64,000 nucleotides of DNA from JAFGJQ01 sp964495075 (lineage in GTDB: Bacteria > Planctomycetota > Phycisphaerae > UBA1845), in assembly GCA_964495075.1 (NCBI GenBank), contig CAZBUJ010000016.1, forward strand, positions 1 to 64,000, given 5' to 3'. Of the stretch, positions 51,293 through 58,201 are shown piece after piece (position 1 is the first letter of the stretch; the number at the start of each line of letters is the position of its first letter). The notes below the pieces were generated by a model. The model was not told where the DNA came from. It made no database searches and saw only the letters and a program-made list of their open reading frames with translations. The position numbers were made by a program, and so were the translations under genes.

Positions 51293-52537
51293 ATGTATAG
51301 CCCGAAAGCCCGGGAGCACTACCAGACGGTTCTGAGCGAAACCCGCGACGCCGGACTGTTCAAGGAGGAGCGGTTCATCCACTCGCCGCAGGACGCGGAC
51401 ATCAAGGTCGAGTTTCCGGCCGGGGCCGCCCCCAAGAACGTGATCAACCTGTGCGCCAACAACTACCTGGGGCTGTCGTCGCACCCGGACGTCGTCAAGG
51501 CCGCCCACGAAGGCCTCGAGACCCGCGGCTACGGCATGTCCAGCGTGCGGTTCATCTGCGGCACGCAGGACATCCACCGCGACCTCGAGCGGAAGCTGAG
51601 CGCCTTCCTCGAAACCGAGGACACGATCCTGTTCCCGTCCTGCATGGACGCCAACGCCGGCCTGTTCGAGGCCGTGCTGGGCGAAGAGGACGTCATGATC
51701 GCCGACCGGCTGGTGCACGCGTCGATCGTCGACGGCATCCGCCTGTGCAGCGCCCACCAGGACACCTACAAGCACTCGGACATGAAGCACCTGGAATCGA
51801 AGCTCGAGCTGCACCAGGACAAGCGATTCCGCATGATCATCACCGACGGCGTGTTCAGCATGGACGGTGACATCGTCAAGCTGAAGGAGATTTGCGACCT
51901 GGCCGACAAGTACGACGCCATGGTCATGGTCGATGATTCCCACGCCACCGGCTTCATCGGCAAGCACGGCAAGGGCACGCACGAGCACTGCGGCGTGATC
52001 GACCGGGTCGACGTCATCACCACCACGCTCGGCAAGGCCCTCGGCGGGGCCTCGGGCGGGTGCGTGAGCGGGCGGCGGGAACTCGTGGAGATGTGCCGCC
52101 AGCGGGCCCGGCCCTACCTGTTCTCCAACGCGATGCCGCCGGTCATCACCGCCGCCGCCGGGGCCGTCATCGACCTGATCTCGCGCACCACCGAGCGGCG
52201 GGACAAGCTTGAGGAGAACTCAAGGCACTGGCGGAAAGGCCTCACCGACCTCGGCTTCGTCCTCAAGGAAGGCGAGAGCCCGATTGTCCCGGTCATGCTG
52301 TTCAACGCCAAGCTGGCCCAGGACATGGCCCGCGACCTGTTCGCCGAGGGCATTTACGTGGTGGGCTTCTTCTTCCCGGTGGTGCCCAAGGGCCAGGCCC
52401 GGATCCGCACGCAGTTGTCGGCCGCCCACGACAAGGAGCACCTGGACCGTGGTCTCGCCGCCTTCGGAAAGATCGGCAAGAAGTACGAGATCCTCGGCCT
52501 GACCAAAAAGGAGATCATCGCCAAGTACGGCAACTGA
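51293..52537 (+). CDS. kbl: 2-amino-3-oxobutyrate CoA ligase (glycine C-acetyltransferase)
   Basis: PLP-dependent alpha-oxoamine synthase, 414 residues. Kbl interconverts glycine + acetyl-CoA with 2-amino-3-oxobutyrate. Motifs: NLCANNYLGLSSHPDVVKAA, SVRFICGTQDIHRDLE, IITDGVFSMDGDIVKL, VDDSHATGFIGKHGKGT and the PLP lysine in VITTTLGKALGG (about residue 248). ATG at 51293 follows GGAGGAGG. It ends 195 bp before the convergent tdh gene. Because an ACP gene is directly upstream, acyl-ACP may replace acetyl-CoA as substrate, as in some other alpha-oxoamine synthases; this is inference. Confidence 0.93.
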   Translation: MYSPKAREHYQTVLSETRDAGLFKEERFIHSPQDADIKVEFPAGAAPKNVINLCANNYLGLSSHPDVVKAAHEGLETRGYGMSSVRFICGTQDIHRDLERKLSAFLETEDTILFPSCMDANAGLFEAVLGEEDVMIADRLVHASIVDGIRLCSAHQDTYKHSDMKHLESKLELHQDKRFRMIITDGVFSMDGDIVKLKEICDLADKYDAMVMVDDSHATGFIGKHGKGTHEHCGVIDRVDVITTTLGKALGGASGGCVSGRRELVEMCRQRARPYLFSNAMPPVITAAAGAVIDLISRTTERRDKLEENSRHWRKGLTDLGFVLKEGESPIVPVMLFNAKLAQDMARDLFAEGIYVVGFFFPVVPKGQARIRTQLSAAHDKEHLDRGLAAFGKIGKKYEILGLTKKEIIAKYGN

Positions 52538-52558
52538 CGCGTCCTTCGGCCGCGTCAG
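52534..52558 (+). terminator. Hairpin overlapping the kbl stop
   Basis: CTGACGCG (52534-52541) and CGCGTCAG (52551-52558) form a perfect 8-bp stem with a 9-base loop; the kbl stop codon lies in the left arm. There is no T-tract. Confidence 0.5.
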
Positions 52559-52672
52559 TAGAGGGGTAGAGCCGTGGAGGGTCGTAAGTAGAGCCCACGG
52601 GATTCGCCCGCCCTACCGTTGGCCTCGCACGGTCGCGGCGCAACCGTATTGATCGCCGGAAGGCGATCACCA

Positions 52673-52703
52673 TTTGTAATTAGTAATTAGTAATTGGTCA
52701 TTC
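52673..52703 (+). repeat. AT-rich dispersed repeat (TAATTAGTAATT family)
   Basis: Between kbl and tdh, built of TAATTAG units. Its start, CATTTGTAATTAGTAATT (from 52671), equals the reverse strand of the repeat cut by the insertion sequence near 23.7-25.1 kb. Confidence 0.75.
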
Positions 52704-52749
52704 GCATCAAGCACCCAACGGGTGCTTGATGCCTACGGGTGCTTGATGC
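52704..52749. repeat. Perfect 13-bp palindrome plus a third copy inside the tdh 3' end
   Basis: GCATCAAGCACCC (52704-52716), three loop bases, then GGGTGCTTGATGC (52720-52732) forms a perfect hairpin. A further GGGTGCTTGATGC at 52737-52749 lies in the tdh coding sequence and encodes its last codons (RIKHP). The hairpin lies between the convergent kbl and tdh genes and could terminate both. Confidence 0.8.
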
Positions 52750-53863
52750 GGCCGGTAATATCCGGGTCCCTGTCCACCGAATCCTCGCGGGTCGGAACCG
52801 GTGTCTTGTGGTCCGGAATGAGCACGATCTTGCACGCCCGGCCCGTCGACATCAGCTCCATCGCGTCGTCGATCTCCTCGAACTTCGCCATCTTCGTGAT
52901 CAGCGGCGTGACGTCGACCACCTTGTTGGCCAGCAGCCACTGGGTCTTGTACCACGTCTCGAAGATCTTGCGGCCGTTAACCGCCAGGACCGTGAGGTTT
53001 TTGAAGATCATGTTCTCCGCGATGTCGAGTTCGACCTTCCTCGACGGAATGCCGAACAGGATGACCGTGCCGCCGTTGCGAACGGCTTGGAACGCGGCGG
53101 TGATCGCGGCCGGCGCCCCGCTCATCTCGATGATGATGTCGATGCCCGTCCCGCGGTTGGCTTCCACCAGAGCCCGCACGACGTCGCCCCCCTCCAGGCG
53201 GGTCGGGTTGAACACCGCGTCCGCCCGCATCCGGCGGGCGAGTTCGAGCCGCTGATCGTTCACGTCCGTCGCGTACACCACCGACGCCCCCGACGCCTTG
53301 GCGATCCCGACGCTGAAGCAGCCGATGGGCCCGCAGCCGAACACCGCCACCGACTGGCCGGCCAGATCCTTGCTCAGCGTCGCGAACACCGCGTTGCCGA
53401 ACGGCTCCTGGATCGAGGCGATGTGGGGCGGCAGTTTGGCGCGGTCATTCATCCAGATCACCTGCTCGGGCACGGCGATGAAATGGGCGAACGCCCCCTC
53501 GCGGTCCACGCCGAGGATCCGCGTGTTGGGACAGAGGTGCCGCTGGCCCGTCCGGCACTGGTAGCACATGCCGCACGTCACGTGCGACTCGGCCGACACG
53601 TAGTCGCCGACCCGGGCGTGCTCCACCTTGGAACCGACCTCGACCACCGTGCCCGCGAATTCGTGCCCGATGGTCAGCGGCGGCTTAATGCGATTCTGCG
53701 ACCATTCATCCCACGACCAGATGTGGACGTCGGTGCCGCAGATACTGGCGGCCTCCACTTGAATCAGCACCTCGTCCGGCTCGACCGACGGGACGGGAAT
53801 CTCCTCCAGGACCAGTCCCTTCTCGCCACGGACCTTCCGAATGGCGGGCATCACTGTGGGCAT
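52733..53863 (-). CDS. tdh: L-threonine 3-dehydrogenase
   Basis: Zinc-dependent medium-chain dehydrogenase that oxidises threonine to 2-amino-3-oxobutyrate with NAD+. Catalytic zinc ligands are in ASICGTDVHIWSWDEW and IGHEFAGTVVEVG; the structural-zinc lobe has SHVTCGMCYQCRTGQRHLC. The Rossmann fold shows VAVFGCGPIGCFSVGIAKAS. Length is 376 residues; Escherichia coli Tdh is 341, the excess mostly at the C-terminus (RACKIVLIPDHKTPVPTRED... to RIKHP), whose last codons are part of the palindromic repeat. With the neighbouring kbl it would complete the threonine-glycine route. The gene is convergent with kbl. Confidence 0.92.
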   Translation of the reverse strand: MPTVMPAIRKVRGEKGLVLEEIPVPSVEPDEVLIQVEAASICGTDVHIWSWDEWSQNRIKPPLTIGHEFAGTVVEVGSKVEHARVGDYVSAESHVTCGMCYQCRTGQRHLCPNTRILGVDREGAFAHFIAVPEQVIWMNDRAKLPPHIASIQEPFGNAVFATLSKDLAGQSVAVFGCGPIGCFSVGIAKASGASVVYATDVNDQRLELARRMRADAVFNPTRLEGGDVVRALVEANRGTGIDIIIEMSGAPAAITAAFQAVRNGGTVILFGIPSRKVELDIAENMIFKNLTVLAVNGRKIFETWYKTQWLLANKVVDVTPLITKMAKFEEIDDAMELMSTGRACKIVLIPDHKTPVPTREDSVDRDPDITGRIKHP

Positions 53864-53909
53864 GGCGGCTCCTCGCTTCGGTCACACACCGCGGTATTCG
53901 CAACCGACC

Positions 53910-54749
53910 TCACGGCCGGGCGGCGGGCGGTGTGGTTGCCGGCTCATCCAGCGGCTCCTCGATCACCTTGTACGGTCGCGTCTCGGGCGGCAAGGCAAAC
54001 ACGTCGTCCGAAACACTCGCATTGATACTTTTCTTCGTCAGATCCGGGAAGGACGCCCGGATCACCTTGGCCGTCTCGCCATCCGGGTCCGCCTCGTGGG
54101 CGACGATCTTGACCGGCAGATGCAGCGACCGCGACACGAAGAACTCCAGCTGGCTGTACTGCTCCTGAAGCCGGCTGCCCGGCCGCGGCCGGCACACCAG
54201 GTGGTCCGTCTCGGCGGGATCGTCCGGCTTGGCGGCCACCCGCTCCACGAAAAAGTGCTCCAGGATCTCGTCCTTGTGCTGCCCGAACGGGATCGGGAAC
54301 GGGGACTTCTCCAGGCTGAACAGGTCGATCGTCTGGCCGGCCCGCACGATCTCGCGGCGGATGGTCGTCCTGCTCACCTCTTTCGCCTCGGAGAGCCAGC
54401 CGTCCCGGAACAGGTACCACTCCTTACGCCGCAACACAATGCCGCCTTCGTGCATCTTGTCGAAGCAGATGAAGAAGATGGGGTTCGGCTTCGCACACTT
54501 GTAGGCGATCTGACCGAACTTGGTGAACTCGGACAGGCCGATCAGATCCTCGACCTTGTACTCCACCCGGCAGCGCAGGTCCTGCACGGCATCGCCCATG
54601 GACTCCATCTGCTCCAGGATCGTGTCGATGCGTCGGCGGTCGGGGCCGACGGCCGCCGGGGGCGACGTCGGCGTGGAGGTCGGCTGAGTCGCGGGCGGCG
54701 TCGCCTCCACGAATCCAACAAACGCGGCAACGGCAAGCACGTGCAGCAT
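53910..54749 (-). CDS. LolA-like outer-membrane lipoprotein carrier-type protein
   Basis: A 279-residue exported protein. A short signal peptide (MLHVLAVAAFVGFVEA) is followed by a Pro/Thr-rich linker (TPPATQPTSTPTSPPA) and the LolA-like fold: RIDTILEQMESMGDAVQDLR, then RVEYKVEDLIGLSEF and GIVLRRKEWYLFRDGWLSEA. The end is Pro-rich (EEPLDEPATTPPAARP). ATG at 54749 follows CGGAGACG. Upstream on the same strand lie an ABC ATPase and an FtsX-type permease like LolCD, which suggests an envelope lipid or lipoprotein export function. Confidence 0.7.
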   Translation of the reverse strand: MLHVLAVAAFVGFVEATPPATQPTSTPTSPPAAVGPDRRRIDTILEQMESMGDAVQDLRCRVEYKVEDLIGLSEFTKFGQIAYKCAKPNPIFFICFDKMHEGGIVLRRKEWYLFRDGWLSEAKEVSRTTIRREIVRAGQTIDLFSLEKSPFPIPFGQHKDEILEHFFVERVAAKPDDPAETDHLVCRPRPGSRLQEQYSQLEFFVSRSLHLPVKIVAHEADPDGETAKVIRASFPDLTKKSINASVSDDVFALPPETRPYKVIEEPLDEPATTPPAARP

Positions 54750-54974
54750 GAATCGTCTCCGGAAACCCAGTCCGCGGTTTGACGCGCCGTCATGCTAGAA
54801 GTTTTTGGACGAGCGGGCAAGGCGACCCGCGACCCCGAACAGTCGTTCCGCTCCCTCCAGGCCGGCACAGGCACGCGACGGCGACGGTCACATCCCCGGC
54901 CCCGACCGGGCGTGCAAACGCCCCCTGCTCATCTGGACGAACGTGCTCGGCGAAAAGTCGGGCCGCACAACGTG

Positions 54975-55742
54975 CTATTTCGGAGCGGGCGTGGGCCCGG
55001 GTTTCGACGGCGTTGCCGCGGAGGCGGACCCCCGCCCGTGACGGCGGCGGATCATCGCGTGCACCACCTTCAGACCGGCCAGAACGACGAGCACGCCCTG
55101 GATCACCGCGATGTCCAGCGTGGAGAGGTTCAGCCCGACCGACGACAGGGCGAATAGACCGTAACGGAGAACCCGCCCCACGAAGTAGGCGCCCGCGAAC
55201 CGGACCCGCGAATAACGGGCGACGATGGCGAGGATCCGAACGACGTCAACCGGAATGGGAATGAAGCTGAACGCGGTGATGGTCCAGAAGGGCGAAACCG
55301 CAAACCACGCCGCCGCTGTATGGTACAGACGCGTCTCGCGGACCCGCCGCACCGCCCGGTAGCGAAGCATGAAGGTGAGAATGTGGTACTCGTTGAGGTT
55401 CGCGACGGCGGTGGCGGCCGCGCAGCTCACCGCCACCAGCGCCATCCGCGGGGCCACCGAGTCCACCAAGGCGACGTCGTTGCTCGCCAGCAGCAGCACG
55501 ATCCAGGCCGTCGGCAGCGGAAAAAACAGGCAGCACAGCGACAGGTAGAACATCCCCACCGCAAGCAACCACAAGCCCATCCCGTCCGCGTGCCCGGCCT
55601 CCAGCCGACCGAACGCCCACACACCGACCGCGGCCAACACCGCCAGCCAACTCAGGAACACGACGAACCAACGTCGCAGGTTGGCTTCGTCGGCGCTTCG
55701 GACGTCGCCCGGCCCCTGCATCCATGCCAACCATCGCGCCAT
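54975..55742 (-). CDS. VTT/DedA-like membrane protein
   Basis: A 255-residue polytopic protein with five to six hydrophobic segments (FVVFLSWLAVLAAVGVWAF, GLWLLAVGMFYLSLCCLFF, LALVAVSCAAATAVA...). The segment FSFIPIPVDVVRILAIVARY followed by RFAGAYFVGRVLRYGLFAL matches the VTT/DedA pattern of a re-entrant loop followed by a GRxxRY helix. These proteins scramble lipids or transport small molecules. ATG at 55742 is 12 bp after the ABC ATPase stop, so the three genes form an operon. Confidence 0.75.
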   Translation of the reverse strand: MARWLAWMQGPGDVRSADEANLRRWFVVFLSWLAVLAAVGVWAFGRLEAGHADGMGLWLLAVGMFYLSLCCLFFPLPTAWIVLLLASNDVALVDSVAPRMALVAVSCAAATAVANLNEYHILTFMLRYRAVRRVRETRLYHTAAAWFAVSPFWTITAFSFIPIPVDVVRILAIVARYSRVRFAGAYFVGRVLRYGLFALSSVGLNLSTLDIAVIQGVLVVLAGLKVVHAMIRRRHGRGSASAATPSKPGPTPAPK

Positions 55743-55753
55743 TCCGCTCGCAC

Positions 55754-56431
55754 TCAACGGCAAGGCTCCAGCCGTCCGTCCTTCATGTGCACCGTCCGGT
55801 CCGCACTGGCCGCACAGCTCGCGTCGTGCGTGATCATGACCACCGTCAAGCCGTAGGAAACGTGGAACTGCCGCAACAACTCGATGACGCGGTGGGCATT
55901 CGCCGAGTCGAGATTCCCGGTCGGCTCGTCCGCCAGCAGAATCGCCGGACGGCAGGCCGCCGCCCGGGCGATCGCCACCCGCTGCTGCTCGCCGATCGAG
56001 AGGTGGCCCGGCTTGCGATGCCCGCAGTCCGCCAACCCCACCTGCTCCAGCAACCGGTTGGCCTGCCCGTCCACCGAACCCCCCCGCAATCGCAGGGCCA
56101 GGGCGACGTTGTCCCGGGCCGAAATCGTGCGCAGCAGGTTGAAGCGCTGGAACACAAAGCCGATTTTGCGCCGACGGACGCACGTCCGACCCCGTTCCGA
56201 CAGCGGCAGGCAATCGGTGCCGTCGATGGTGAGCACGTCGGCCGACGTGGCCGGCGTCATCAAACCGACGACGTGCAACAACGTGGTCTTCCCGCAGCCG
56301 GACGGGCCCATGATGGCCAGAAACTCGCCGCGCCGAACGGACAGATCGATCCCGCGCAACACGTGGGCCACCCGGTCACCGTCCCGGTAGTCCTTGATGA
56401 TACCGCGCGCCGTCAGTATATCGTCCGCCAT
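55754..56431 (-). CDS. ABC transporter ATPase, LolD/MacB type
   Basis: A 225-residue ATP-binding subunit. Walker A is MGPSGCGKTTLLHVVG, the Q-loop is GFVFQRFNLL, the signature is LSIGEQQRVAIARA (LSGGQ is changed to LSIGE) and Walker B is AILLADEPTGNLDS, with the H-loop VVMITHDAS. This set (short subunit, DEPTGNLDS) is typical of the LolD/MacB/FtsE group, which partners with FtsX-type permeases. The permease gene 63 bp upstream is of that kind. Confidence 0.93.
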   Translation of the reverse strand: MADDILTARGIIKDYRDGDRVAHVLRGIDLSVRRGEFLAIMGPSGCGKTTLLHVVGLMTPATSADVLTIDGTDCLPLSERGRTCVRRRKIGFVFQRFNLLRTISARDNVALALRLRGGSVDGQANRLLEQVGLADCGHRKPGHLSIGEQQRVAIARAAACRPAILLADEPTGNLDSANAHRVIELLRQFHVSYGLTVVMITHDASCAASADRTVHMKDGRLEPCR

Positions 56432-56493
56432 GGCCCAACTACCTGCACCGCGGCCGGCGTGCGGATCGCACACGCCACGACGCGGCTCGCTCG

Positions 56494-57765
56494 CTATTCG
56501 TACGACAACGCCGTGGCCGGATCGAGTCGGGCCGCCCGGTAGCCGGGGTACAACGCACTCAGCGCGCCACCCACCAGGCCGACCACCAACGCCAGGACCA
56601 GCCACCGCGTTTCGATGTCCACCGTCTGCAACGGCATCGCCTCCTCGATCACGGCCCGAGCGCCGTACGCCAGCAGAATGCCCATGAGCGTCCCCGCCGC
56701 GCACACGAGCATCGATTCACACAGCACGACACCCATCACGTACCGCTTCGTCGCCCCCAGCGATTTCAAGATGCCGATCTCCCGCGTCCGCTCGAGGATC
56801 AGGGTGTACATCGTCAGCATGATGAAGAGAAAGCACACCGCCAGGGCCACCCCGCTGGCCAGGTTGATGTACGTGTAGACCTGGGCAAAGCTCTCCCGCA
56901 ACAGCGAGCCGTACTGCGTCTTCAACTCGACATTGGCGTTCAGCGTCCGCGCGAGCATGTCGGCCACGCGTTCCGCTTGGGGCGGGTCGCGGAGCTTGAC
57001 GAAGAACATGCTCGACCACGGCACACCGCCGTTGAGAATATGGCGCACCGTTTGAATCGGGGCGAAGACCCGGCCGGCCACCCCTGCTTCCACGATCCCG
57101 ACGATCCGGAACCGGTGCCCGAAAATGTCCGACTCGTCCCCCACCTCGTACCCGCCCACACGCGCCAACCGGCTGTCGATGACCAGCTCGCACCCTTCCG
57201 CCAGATCGGCCGCCGCCACCTGCTCCGGGTCGTACCGTCGCGCATCGCCGCGCAGCGCGGCGAGTTTCTCCTTGAAGGCGGCGCCGCCGGGGAATAGCTG
57301 CCCCGCCACCATCTTGCGACTACCGAGAAACTGGCGCATGTCCTCCGGGTCGATCCCGAACAAGCGCTGCTGCTGCCCGCCCAAACGAATGGTGTCCAGA
57401 AAGACCGGGATCGCCTTCGCCACGACCGGTTGCCCGTCCAGGGCCGACGATTCGATCAACTCAACATACGTGTTGGGAAAGATGGCGCCGCCTTGAAAGA
57501 TGACGTTGGCGTGCTTGGGAAGAACGATCAACTCCGCGTCGACGCTCTCCATCCGCTGCGCCACTTCGTTGAGCGTGCCATGGGACAGGCTCAACTGCAC
57601 GACCATCATCCCCACGCCGATGCCAACCGCGGTGGCGCACAATGCCGTCCGCAGTTTGTGGTGCAGTAAATTCGCAACGGGCAAGAGCAACAAATGGGAA
57701 ACCCTCAACGATTCGCCCTGCGGCGATCCCCACGCCACACCCGGCCCGAACGTCGGCAACAACAC
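56494..57765 (-). CDS. ABC transporter permease, FtsX/MacB type
   Basis: A 423-residue permease with the MacB/LolC topology: an N-terminal transmembrane helix (NLLHHKLRTALCATAVGIGVG), a large periplasmic domain (about residues 55-285) and three C-terminal helices (INLASGVALAVCFLFIMLTM, VVLCESMLVCAAGTLMGILL, WLVLALVVGLVGGALSALYP), with GILKSLGATKRYVM as the coupling helix and PGYRAARLDPATAL at the end. The frame opens with GTG at 57765; a TTG farther down is possible. It heads an operon with the ATPase and VTT protein; a candidate promoter lies at 58079-58107. Confidence 0.9.
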   Translation of the reverse strand: MLLPTFGPGVAWGSPQGESLRVSHLLLLPVANLLHHKLRTALCATAVGIGVGMMVVQLSLSHGTLNEVAQRMESVDAELIVLPKHANVIFQGGAIFPNTYVELIESSALDGQPVVAKAIPVFLDTIRLGGQQQRLFGIDPEDMRQFLGSRKMVAGQLFPGGAAFKEKLAALRGDARRYDPEQVAAADLAEGCELVIDSRLARVGGYEVGDESDIFGHRFRIVGIVEAGVAGRVFAPIQTVRHILNGGVPWSSMFFVKLRDPPQAERVADMLARTLNANVELKTQYGSLLRESFAQVYTYINLASGVALAVCFLFIMLTMYTLILERTREIGILKSLGATKRYVMGVVLCESMLVCAAGTLMGILLAYGARAVIEEAMPLQTVDIETRWLVLALVVGLVGGALSALYPGYRAARLDPATALSYE

Positions 57766-57888
57766 GCCACCACCGACCGCGCCAACCGCCGGCGCAAGTG
57801 TAGCCCCGCCGCCGCGCCCATCAACCCGTCACCGCCCGGGTGCTTCGGAGGCAGGCGACCCGCCGGGGATCGGAAGTCCATAAAGAAA

Positions 57889-57917
57889 GCACCAAATGCC
57901 TCGCGGGCATCTGGTGC
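57889..57917. repeat. Near-perfect 12-bp palindrome (REP-like)
   Basis: GCACCAAATGCC and GGCATCTGGTGC form a 12-bp stem with one mismatch and a 5-base loop. Its style resembles the palindrome between kbl and tdh (52704-52732), although the sequence differs. Confidence 0.55.
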
Positions 57918-58078
57918 CTTCCGGAGGGGAAAGAAGCTTCCTCAGCCTCGTGACTGTCTCGTCGGCAGGGAGGGCAACCGATCTGAACTCATGCCCTCCA
58001 GGTGGACCCGCTTGGAGCGGTCACCGTCCGACCCAACCCCGCGCCAGAATCAAGCCGGACCGTACTCCTAACACAATC

Positions 58079-58107
58079 ATTATCGGACAATCCGACATGC
58101 GCGGCAA
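58079..58107 (-). promoter_or_regulatory. Candidate promoter for the ABC operon
   Basis: On the minus strand TTGCCG (58107-58102) and GATAAT (58084-58079) are separated by 17 bp. The inverted repeat TCGGA-TTG-TCCGA lies within and next to the -10 region and could be an operator. The leader to 57765 would be about 300 bp. This is inference from sequence alone. Confidence 0.35.
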
Positions 58108-58201
58108 TAGGGAATTTCCCGTACATCGCAACTTTAGGATGGCAAAATAGGATTTAAGGTTGACCGAATTGACACCTCACAAGCTGCGCAGCTTACCAAG
58201 T

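Larger units (their letters stand above)
57766..58201. other. Intergenic region upstream of the ABC operon
   Basis: No gene is supported in these 436 bp. It contains a palindrome at 57889-57917, a candidate minus-strand promoter at 58079-58107 and a perfect 14-bp palindrome AAGCTGCGCAGCTT (58181-58194) just after the glycogen synthase stop. Confidence 0.5.
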
